A stretch of DNA of 62,000 bases, taken from NCBI GenBank assembly GCA_037447655.1, contig JBBHKE010001742.1, forward strand, positions 1 through 62,000, read 5' to 3'. The position numbers and the translations under genes are program-made. The notes beneath the pieces are model-generated. The model saw only the letters and a list, made by a program, of their open reading frames with translations, made no database searches and had not been told where the DNA came from. Numbering within the stretch: position 1 is the stretch's first letter; every line of letters starts with the position of its first letter. Shown piece by piece: positions 12,926 through 24,507 of the stretch. The stretch comes from Zygnema cylindricum. Taxonomy: Eukaryota; Streptophyta; Zygnematophyceae; Zygnematales; Zygnemataceae.

Positions 12926-14868
12926 CTAGAAACATGGTTTAGGGCTTTTTTTAACTATTTTTGTGAGCGTTAACAATATAAAGTGTTTGTTACCACAATT
13001 GTTGTTAGCGCAAACACAAACTTGTGTTATAAACATGGTTCGGAGTTTATTTTACCTCTTTTTGTGACCGCAAGAAATAAACGTTGTTTGTTACAAATGT
13101 CTTTGTTAACGCAAACACATATTTGTGTTAGAAGCATGGTTTAGGGTTTTTTTGTAACTATTTTTTTTGAGCATTAACAATATAAAGTGTTTGTTACCAC
13201 TATTGGTCTTAGCGCAAACACAAACTTGTGTTATAAACATGGTTTGGAGTTTGTTTTACCTCTTTTTGTAACCGCAAGAAATAAACGTTGTTTGTTACAA
13301 ATATCTTTGTTAGCGCAATCTCAAATTTGTGTTAGAAACATTGTTAGGGTTTTTTTTAACTATTTTTGTGAGGGTTCACAATATAAAGTGTTTGAAAGCA
13401 CTATTGTTGTTAGCGCAAACACAAACTTGTGTTATAAACATGGTTCGGAGTGAATTTTATCTCTTTTTGTGACCGCCAACAATAAACGTTATTTGTTACA
13501 AATATCTTTGTAAGCTGAAACTCAAATTTTTGTTAGAAACATGGTTTAGGGTTTTTTTTAACTATATTTGTGAGCGTCAACAATATAAAGTGTTTGTTAC
13601 CTCTGTTGTTGTTAGCGCAATTTCAAAATTGTGTTATAAACATGGTTCGGAGTTTATTTTACCTCTTTTTGTGACCACGAACAATAAATGTTGTTTGTTA
13701 CAAATATCCATGTTAGCGCAAACTCAAATTTGTATAAGAAACATGGTTTAGGGCTTTTTTTAACTATTTTTGTGAGCATTAACAATATAAAGTGTTTGTT
13801 ACCACTATTGTTGTTAGCGAAAACACAAACTTGTGTTATAAACATGGTTCGGAGTTTATTTTATCTCTTTTTGTGACAGCCAACAATAGACGTTGTTTGT
13901 TACAAATATCTTTGTTAGCTCAATCTCAAATTTGTGTTAGAAACATGGTTTAGGGCTGAATTTAACTATTTTTGTGAGCGTTAACAATATAAAGTAATTG
14001 TTACCACTATTGTTGTTAGCGCAAACACAAACTTGTTTTAAAAAACATGGTTCAGAGTTTATTTTACCTCTTTTTGTGACCGCGAACAATAAACGTTGTT
14101 TGTTACAAATATCTTTGTTAGAGCAAACTCAAATTTGTGTTAGAAGCATGGTTTAGGGTTTTTTTTAACTATTTTTGTGAGCATTGACAATATAAAGTGT
14201 TTGTTACCGCTATTAATGTTAGCGCAAACACAAACTTGTATTATATACATGGTTTTGGAGTTTGATTTACCTCTTTTAGTGACCGCAAACAATAAACGTT
14301 GTTTGTTTCAAATATCTTTGTTAGCGCAATCTCAAATTTGTGTTAGAAACATGGTTTAGGGTTTTTTCTAACTATTTTTGTGAGCGTTCCCAATATAAAG
14401 TGTTTGATAGCACTATTTTTGTTAGCGCAAACACAGACTTGAGTTATAAACATGGTTCGAAGTTTATTTTACCTCTTTTTGTGACGGCAAGAAATAAACA
14501 TTGTTTGTTACAAATGTCTTTGTTAGCGCAAACTCAAATTTGTGTTAGAAGCATGGTTAAGGGCTTTTTTTTGACTATTTTTGTGAGCGTTAACAATATA
14601 ATGTGTTTGTTACCACTATTGTTGTTAGCGCAATTACAAACTTGTGTTACAAACATTGTCCGGAGTTAATTTTACCTCTTTTTGTGACTGAGAACAAGAA
14701 ACGTTATTTGTTTCAAATATCTTTGTTAGGGCAAACTCAAATTTGTGTTAGAAACATTGTTTAGGGTTTTTATTAACTATTTTTGTGAGCATTAACAATA
14801 TAAAGTGTTTGTTACCACTATTGTTGTTAGCGCATACACAAACTTGTGTTATAAACATGGTTCGGAGT

Positions 14869-15355
14869 TTATTTTACCTCTTTTTGTGACCGCAAGAAAT
14901 AAACGCTGTTTGTTACAAATAAATCTTTGTTAGCGCAATCTCAAATTTGTGTTAGTAAACATGGTTTAGGGTTATTCTTAACTATTTTTGTGAGAAGTTA
15001 CAATTTAAAGTATTTCTTACCACTATTGTTGTTAGCGCAGACACAAACTTGTGTTATGAACATGGTTCGGAGTGAATTTTATCTCTTTTTGTGACCGCAA
15101 GAAATAAACGTTGTTTGTTACAAATATCTTTGTTGGCGCAATCTCAAATTTGTGTTAAAAACATGGTTTAGGGTTTTTTTTTATTATATTTGTGAGCGTC
15201 ATCAATATAAAGTGTTTGTACCTCTATTGTTTTTAGCGCAATTATAAAATTGTGTTATAAACATGGTTCGGAGTTTATTTTACCTCTTTTTGTGACCACG
15301 AACAATAAATGTTGTTTGTTACAAATATCTTTGTTTTCGCAAACTCAAATTTGTA
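14869..15355. repeat. Satellite higher-order variant, copy 2
   Basis: Second copy of the variant block at 12440-12925. It differs by a one-base insertion near 14957 and a few substitutions. Confidence 0.75.
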
Positions 15356-18300
15356 TTAGAAACATTGTTTAGGGCTTATTTTAACTACTTTTGTGAGCGT
15401 TAACAATATAAAGTGTTTGTTACCACTATTGTTGTTAGCGCAAACACAAACATGTGTTATAAACATGGTTCAGAGATTATTTTACCTCTTTCAATGACCG
15501 CGAACAATAAACATTGTTTGTTACAAATGTCTTTGTTAGCGCAAACTCAAATTTGTGTTAGAAGCATGGTTTATGGCTTTTTTTAACTATTTTTATTAGC
15601 ATTAACAATATAAAGTGTTTGTTTCCACTACTGTTGTTAGCGCAAACACAAACTTGTGTTATAAACATGATTCGGAGTTTATTTTACCTCTTTTTGGGAC
15701 CGCAAGAAATAAATGTTGTATGTTACAAATATCTTTGTTAGGGCAATCTCAAATTTGTGTTAGAAACATGGTTTAGGGTTTTTATTAACTATTTTTGTGA
15801 GCGTTCACAAAATAAAGTGTTTGATAGCACTATTGTTGTTAGCGCATACACAAACTTGTGTTATAATTATGGTTCGGAGTTTATTTTACCTCTTTTTGTG
15901 ACCGCGAACAATAAACGTTGTTTGTTACAAATATCTTTGTTAGCGCAAACTCATATATGTGTTAGAAGCATTGTTTAGGGTTTTTTTTAACTATTTTTTT
16001 GAGCATTAACAATATAAAGTGTTTGTTACCACTACTGTTGTTAGTGCAAACGCAAACTTGTGTTATAAACATGGTTCGGAGTGAATTTTATCACTTTTTG
16101 TGACCGCCAATAATAAACGTTGTTTGTTTATAAAGTGTTTGTTACCAGTATTGTTGTTAGCACAAACAAAAACTTGTGTTATCAACATGGTTCGGAGTTA
16201 ATTTTACCTCTTTTTGTGACCGCGAACAATAAACATTGTTTGTTTCAAATATCATTGTTAGCCCAAACGCAAATTTGTGTTAGAAACATGGTTTAGGGTT
16301 TTTTTTAACTATTTTTGTGAGTGTTCAAAATATAAAGTGTTTGTTACCACTATTTTTGTTTGCGTAAACAAAAACTTGTGTTATCAACATGGTTCGGAGT
16401 TAATTTTACCTCTTTTTGTGACCGCGAACAATAAACGTTGTTTGTTTCAAATATCATTGTTAGCCCAAACGCAAATTTGTGTTAAAAACATGGTTTAGGG
16501 TTTTTTTTAACTATTTTTGTGAGCGTTCAAAATATTAAGTGTTTGTTACCACTATTTTTGTTTGCGTAAACACAAACTTGTGTTATTAACATGGTTCGGA
16601 TTTAATTTTATATCTTTGTGTAACTGCCAACAATAAACGTTGTTTGTTACAAATATATTTGTTAGCGCTAACTCATTTTTTTGTTAAAAACATGGTTTAG
16701 GGTTTTTTTTTAATTATTTTTGTGAGCGTTAACAATATAAAGTGTTTGTTACCACTATTGTTGTTAGCGCAAACACAAAATTGTGTTATAAACATAGTTC
16801 GATGTTTATTTTACCTCTTTTTGTGACCGCGAACAATAATTGTTGTTTGTTACAAATATTTTTGTTAGCGCAAACTCAAACTTGTGTTTGAAACATGGTT
16901 TAAGGTCTTTTTTAACTATTTTTGTGAGAGTTAACAATATAAAGTCTTTGTTACCACTATTGTTGTTAGCGCAAACACAAAATTGTGTTATAAACAACGT
17001 TTCGGAGTTTATTTTACCTCTTTTTGTGACCGCGAACAATAAACGTTGTTTGTTACAAATATCATTGTTAGCCCAAACGCAAATTTGTGTTAGAAACATG
17101 GTTTAGGGTTTTTTTTAACTATTTTTGTGAGCGTTAACAATATAAAGTGTTTATTACCACTATTGTTGTTAGCGCAAACACAAACTTGTGTTATAAACAT
17201 GGTTCGTAGTTTATTTTACCTCTTTTTGTGACCAGGAACAATAAACGTTGTTTGTTACAAATATGTTTGTTAGCGCAAATTCAAAATTGTGTTAAAAACA
17301 TGGTTTCTGGTTTTTTTTAACTATTTTTGTGAGCTTTAACAATATAAAGTGTTTGTTACCACTATTGTTGTTAGCGCAAACACAAAATTGTTTTATAATT
17401 ATGGATCGGAGTTAATTTTATATCTTTCTGTGACCGCCAACAATAAACGTTGTTTGTTACAAATACCTTTGTTAGCGCTAACTCAAATTTGTGTTAGAAA
17501 CATGGTTTAGGGTTTTTTTTAAGTATATTTGTGAGCGTTAATAATATAAAGTGCATGTTACCACTATTGTTGTTAGCGCAAGCACAAACTTGTGATATAA
17601 ATATGGTTCAGAGGTAATTTACCTCTTTTTTTGACCAAGAACAATAAACGTTGTTTGTTACAAATATCATTATTAGCGTAAACTCAAATTTGTGTTAGAA
17701 ACATGGTTTAGTGTTTTATTTTACTATATTTGTGAGCATTAACAATATAAAGTGTTTTTTACCGCTATTGTTGTTAGCGGAAACACAAACTTGTGTTACA
17801 AACATTATCCGGAGTTAATTTTACCTCTTTTTGTGTTATGAAAAAATAAACGTTGTTTGTTTCAAATACCTTTGTTAGGGCAAACTCATATTTGTGTTAG
17901 AATTATTGTTTAGGGTTTTTTTTAACTATTTTTGTGAGCGTTAACAATATAAAGTGTTTGTTACCACTATTGTTGTTAGCGCAAACACATACTTGTGTGA
18001 TAAACATGGTTCGGATTTTATTTTACCTTTCTTTTTGACCGCGAACAATAAATGATGTTTGTTACAAAAATATTTGTTAGCGCAACTCAAATTTGTGTTG
18101 GAAACATGGTTAAGGGTTCTTTTTAACTGTTTTTTTGAGTGTTAACAATATAAAGTGTTTCTTACCACTATTGTTGTTAGCTCAAACACATACTTGTGTG
18201 ATAAACATGGTTCGGAGTTTATTTTACCTCTTTTTTTGACCCCAAACAATAAACGTTGTTTATTACAAATATCATTGTTAGCGCAACTCAAATTTGTGTA

Positions 18301-21300
18301 AGAAACATTGTTTAGGGTTTTTTTTTATATTTTTGTGAGTGTTAACAATATAAAGAGTTTGTTATCACTATTGTTGTTAGTGCAAAGACAAACTTCTGTT
18401 ATAAACATGGTTCGGAGTTTATTTTAGCTCTTTTTGTGACCGCGAACAATAAACGTTGTTTGTTTCAAATATCTTTGTTAGCGCAAACTTAAATTTGTGT
18501 TAAAAACATGTTTTAAGGTTTTATTAAACTATTTCTGTGAGCGTTAACAATATAGAGTGTTTGTTACCACTATTGTTGTTAGCGCAAACACAAACTTTGG
18601 TTATAAACATGGTTTGGAGTTTATTTTACCTCTTTTTGTGACCGTGATCAATAAGCGTTGTTTGTTACAGATATCTTTGTTAGCGCAAACTCAAATTTGT
18701 GTTCGAAACATGTTTTAGTGTTTTTTTTAACTATTTTTGTGAGCGTTAACAATATAAAGTGTTTGTTATCACTATTGTTGTTAGCACAAACACAAACTTG
18801 TGTTATAAACATGGTTCGGAGTTTGTTTTACCTCTTTTTGTGACTGCGAACAATAAACATTGTATGTTACAAATATCTTTGTTAGCGCAAACTCAAACTT
18901 GTGTTAGAAACATGTATTTGGGTTTGTTTTATCTTTTTTTGTGAGCGTTAACTATATAAAGAGTTTGCTACCACTATTATTGTTAGCGCAAACACAAACT
19001 TTTGTTATAAACATGGTTTTAAGTTTATTTTATCTCTTTCGTGGATGGGAAAAATAAATGATATTTGTTACAAATATCTTTGTAAGCGCAAACTCAAATT
19101 TGTGTTAGAAACATGGTGAAGGGTTTTTTTCAAATATTTTTGTGAGGGTTAACAATAGAAAGTGTTTGTCACCACTATTATTGTTAGCACAAATAAAAAC
19201 TTGTGTTATTAACATAGATCGGAGTTTATTTTACCTCTTTCTATGACCGAGACCAATAAAAGTTGTTTGTTACAAATATTTTTGTAAGCGCAAACTCAAA
19301 TTTTTGTTAGAAACATGGTTTAGGGTTTTTTTTACATATTTTTGTGAGGGTCAACAATAGAAAGTGTTTGTCACCACAAGTATTGTTAGCACAAACACAA
19401 ACTTGTGTTAAAAACATTGTTCGGAGTTTATTTTAACTCTTTTTGAGACGGCAACAATAAATGTTGTTTGTTACAAATATCTTTGTCAGCGCAAACCCAA
19501 ATTTGTGTTCGAAACATGTTTTAGGGCTTTTTTTAACAATTTTTGTGAGCGTTAACAATATAAATAGTTTCTTACCACTATTGTTATAAGCAAAAACACA
19601 AACTTGTGTTACAATTATAGTTTACAGTTTATTTTTCCACTTTTTGTGACCGCGAACAATAAACGTTGTTTGTTACAAATATCTTTGTTAGCGTAAACTC
19701 AAATTTGTGTTAGAAACATGGTTTAGGGTATTTATTAAATATTTTTGTGAAGGTTAACAATAGAAAGTGTTTCTTATCACTATTGTTGTTAGCACAAACA
19801 CAAACTTGTGTTACAAACATGGTTCAAAGTTTATTTTACCTCTTTTTGTGACCGCGAACAATAAACCTTGTTTGTTACAAATATCTTTGTTAGCGCAAAC
19901 TCAAATTTGTGTTAGAAACATGGTTTTGGGTATTTATTAAATATTTTTGTGATGGTTAACAATAGAAAGTGTTTCTTATCACTATTGTTGTTAGCACAAA
20001 CATAAACTTGTGTTATAAACATGGTTCGGAGTTTATTTTAGCTCTTTTTGTGACCACGAACAATAAACGTTGTTTCTAATAAATATCTTTGTTAGAGCAA
20101 ACTCAAATATGTGTTAGAAACATGGTTTATGGTTTTTATAAACTAATTTTCTAAGCGTTAACAAAATAAAGAGTTTCTTACCACTATTGTTTTAGCACAA
20201 TCACAAACTTTTGATACAAACATGGTTGAGAGATTATTTTACCTCTTTTTGTGACCGCGAACAATAAACGTTGTTTGTTACAAATATCTTTGTTAGCGTA
20301 AACTCAGATTTGTGTTAGAAACATGTTTGAGGGTTTTTTTAAACTATTTTTGTTAGTGTTAACAATATAAAGAGTTGGTTACCACTATTGTTTTTAGCGA
20401 AAACACAAACTTGTGTTATAAACATGGTTCAGAGTTTATTTTTCCTCTTTTTGTGTCCGCGAACAATAAACGTTGTTTGTTACAAATATCTTTGTTAGCG
20501 CAAACTCAAATTTGTGTTAGAAAGATGTCTTTGGGTTTTTTTTGACTTTTTTTGTGAGCGTTAACAATTTAAAGAGTTTGTTACCACTATTGTTGTTAGC
20601 GCAAACACAAACTTGTGTTATAAACATGGTTTGGAGGCTATTTTATCTCTTTTTGTGACCGCCAACAATAAACGTTGTTTGTTACAAATATCTTTGTTAG
20701 CACAAATTTAAATTTGTGTTAGAAACATGGTTTAGGTTTTTTTTTTACTATTTTTCTGAGCGTTAACAATATAAAGAGTTTCTCACCACTATTTTTGTTA
20801 GCAAGAACACAAACTTGTGTTATAAAGATGGTTCGCAGTTTGTTTACCTCTTTTTTTGACCAAGAACAAAAAACGTTGTTTGTTACAAATATCTTTGTAA
20901 GCACAAACTCAAATTTGTGTTAATAACATGGTTTAGGGTTTCTTTATGTTTTTTTGTGAGTGTTAACAATTTAAAGTGTTTGTTTCCACTATTGTTGTTA
21001 GCGCAAACACAAACTTGTGTTATAAACATGTTTCCGAGTTTATTTAACCCCTTTTTTTAACCGCGAACAAAAAACATTGCTTGTTACAAATATCTTTGTT
21101 AGCGCAAACTCAAATTTGTGTTGGAAACATGGTTTATGGTTTATTTAAAAAAAAATTGTGAGCGTTAACAATATAAAGTATTTGCTACCACTATTATTGT
21201 TATCGCAAACACAAACTAGTGTTATAAACATGTTTCGAAGATTATTTTATCTCTTTCATGACTGCGAACAATAAACGTTGTTTGTTACAAATATCTTTGT

Positions 21301-23527
21301 AAGAGCAAACTATAATTTGAGTTAGAAACGTGTTTAAGGGTTTTTTCAAATATTTTTTTGAGGGTTAACAATAGAAAGTATTTTTCCCCACTATTGGTGT
21401 TAGCACCATCACACACTTGTGTTATAAACATTGTTCAGAATTTATATTACCTCATTTTTTGACCGCAAACAATAAACGTTGTTTGTTACAAATATCTTTG
21501 TTAGCGCAAACACAAACTTGTGTTATAAACATGGTTTGGAGGCTATTTTACCTCTTTTTGTGACCGCCAACAATAAACGTTGTTTGTTACAAATATCTTT
21601 GTTAGCGCAAACTCAAATTTGTGTTAGAAACATGTTTTAGGGTTTTTTTTAACTATTTTAGTGAGCGTTAACAATATAAAGAGTTGGTTACCATTATTGT
21701 TGTTAGCGCAAACACAAACTTGTGATATAAACATGGTTCGGAGTTTATTTTAGCTCTTTTTGTGACCGTGAACAATAAACGTTGTTTGGTACAAATATCT
21801 TTATTAGCGCAAACTCAAATTTATGTTAGAAACATGGTTTAGGGTTTTTTTTAACTATTTTTGTGAGCGCTAACAATATAAAGTGTTTGTTACCACTATT
21901 ATTGTTAGCGCATAAACAAATTAGTGTTATCAATATTGTTCAACGTTTATTTTATCTCTTTTGTGGCTGGGAACAATAAATGTTGTTTGTTAGAAATATC
22001 TTTGTTAGCGCAAACTCATATTTGTGTTAGAAACATGGTTTAAGGTGTTTTTTAACTATTTTTGTGAGCGTTAACTATATAGAGAGTTTCTTACCAATAT
22101 TGTTGTTAGCGCAAACACAAACTTGTGTTATAAACATGGTTCGGAGTTTATTTTACCTCTTTTTGTGAACGCTAACAATAAAGGTTGTTTGTTACAAATA
22201 TATTTGTTAGCGCAAACTCAAATTTGTGTTAGAAACATGGTTTAGGGCTTTTCTCAACTATTTTGTGAGAGTTAACAATATAAAGAGTTTGTTAACACGA
22301 TTGTTGTTAGCGCAAACACAATTACTTGTTACAAACATGGTTCAAAGTTTATTTTTCCTCTTTTTGTGACATCGAACAATAAATATTGTTAGTTACAAAT
22401 AACTTTGTTAGCACAAACTCAAATTTGTGTAAGAAATATGGTTTATGGTTTTTTTTAATATTTTTGTGAGGGTAAACAATAAAATGTGTTTGTTACCACT
22501 ATTGTTGGTAGTAGAAACACAAACTTGTGTTATCAACATGGTTCGAAGTTTATTTTACCTCTTTTTGTGACAACGAACAACAAACTTTGTTTTTTTCAAA
22601 TACCATTGTTAGCGCAAACTCAAATTTGTGTTAGAAACATGGTTAATGGTTTTTTTCAAATATTTTTGTAAGGCTTAACAATAGAAAGTGTTTGTTACCA
22701 CTATTATTGTTAGCACAAACACAAAATTTTGATATAAACATGGTTCGTAGTTTATTTTACCTCTTTTTGTGACCGCGAACAATAGATGTTGTTTGTTACA
22801 AGTATCTTTGTTAGCGCAAACTCAAATTTGTGTTAGAAACATGGTTTAGGGTTTTTTTTAACTTTTTTTATGAGCGTTAACAATATAAAATGTTTGTTAC
22901 CACTATTGTATTAAGTGCAAACACAGACTTGTGTTATAAACATGGTTTGGAGATTATTTTACCTCTTTTTGTGACTGCGAACAATAAACCTTGTTTGTAA
23001 CAATTATCTTTGTTAACGCATACTCAAATTTGTGTTATAAACATGGTTTAGGGATTTTTTTTTACTTTTTTTGTAAGCGTTAACAATATAATGAGTTTGT
23101 TACCACTATTGTTTTTAGCGCAAACACAAACTTGTGTTATAAACATGGTTCGGAGTTTATTTTACCTCTTTTTGTGACCACGAACAGTAAACGTTGTTTG
23201 TTTCAATTTCTTTGTTAGCGCAAACTAAAATTTGTGTTAGAAACATGGTGTATGGTTTTTTTTAATATTTTTGTGAGGGTAAACAATAAAATGTGTTTGT
23301 TACCACTATTGTTGTTAGCACAAACACAAACTTGTGTTATAAACATTGTTCGGAGTTTATTTTTCCTCTTTTTGTGACCGCGAACAATAAAAATTGTTTG
23401 TTACAAATATCTTTGTTAGAGCATTCTAAAATTTGTGTTAGAAACATGTTTTAGGGTTTTTTTTACTATTTTTGTGAGCGTTAACAATATTTAGAGTTGG
23501 TTTCCAATATTGTTGTTAGCGCAAACA

Positions 23528-23532
23528 CAATA
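23528..23532. repeat. TR-GAG-1 left TSD (decayed)
   Basis: CAATA here against CAAAC at 28038-28042. The satellite consensus at this point is CAAAC, so the left copy has probably changed at two bases. Confidence 0.55.
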
Positions 23533-24507
23533 TGTTGTTTTGAAAAGTCAGTTTCGTGCGTACGAGACAGTTTGCCCGTAACTATTAATTGGATTTATTT
23601 TGGAGGTTTGAATAGATTCACAGATTGGGGGAGCGAACGGATTGATATAATTAAAGTGACGTAAAAGACTCATTGAGTGGTCTGAACAAGCTGTGACAAA
23701 TGGACGGCGGATCGCGAAGTGATCCGATGTAAAATAAACTGAATAGGCGCCGCCGGTACGGCGGAGCTGCAACGCAGTTAAGTCAACGTAGCTGCGACTA
23801 TTTGTATAATCCGTACGGACAAGCGTAGCCAGCGCAGCTAGCGCAGCTGCGGATAATATGACTAGGATAGATCTCGAGTAATGATGATTGTATGGTAGTG
23901 GTAGCTTAGTAGTTGCTTAGTGGTAGCTTGGTTTCTGACATACGAAGAGTACGGTGTAAATATTCTGTGCAACAGAGGTTTGTCCTTTTGACTAGTTAGG
24001 TTATTAGAGTAGATACAGTACGGCTGGTATGCCTCCGTACTCTGAGTATAACTTGCAGGACTTAGATTATTTTATGTATCGCAATCAAGTTTATCAAAGC
24101 AATGGCAGACTGTTTTCTGCATATTTGACCCGTTGGTGTGATCACTCTGTTTGGTGCTTTCATGTGAAACTTTGTGGAGTTATTCCATGATATAAAATAT
24201 ATATGTGTGTGAAGTTTCATTGTATTCCAGTATCTCTGTAAGATTCTGTGAGCAGTCTAAATGGTTAGTTTGTGAAGCTGTCAGCTGTTTTTGTGAAACT
24301 CTGGAGCCTATATCTTCTAGATGCCTTTGTGGATTTAGCTGTAACTTTGGGAGTTTATAGTGTATATGGTATACTGCTTATTTGTGTAGTTTGAGGTGAT
24401 TCTGCTCAGTTTGGAGTAATCTGTGCTGTCTGAAACACAGCTGTTTTTGAGGTATTCTGTGGGTGGTTCCGTGAGTAATCCATGGCTGAAATAGGCTATG
24501 GACAACA
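23533..24507 (+). repeat. TR-GAG-1 5' LTR
   Basis: TGTTGTTTTGAAAAG to TATGGACAACA, 975 bp. It contains the hairpin CGGATCGC-GAAG..., a short AGCGCAGCY tandem repeat (3 units near 23822-23850), the inverted repeat AGTACGG/CCGTACT at 24017-24041, and the gag start codon at 24482. The 18 bp length difference from the 3' LTR equals two extra 9 bp units in the latter, so no other net indel is needed. Confidence 0.9.

Larger units (their letters stand above)
7609..23532. repeat. Dimeric ~200 bp satellite, block 2
   Basis: About 80 copies of the same A+B dimer across 15.9 kb. Local faults include a shortened B monomer at about 8155-8170, a 12-base deletion at about 8855, and a fused unit at about 16130 where most of a B monomer is missing. 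Copies to about 16100 are more alike, while copies after about 18000 differ more. Nothing other than satellite is visible. The array is cut at 23532 by TR-GAG-1. Confidence 0.95.
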
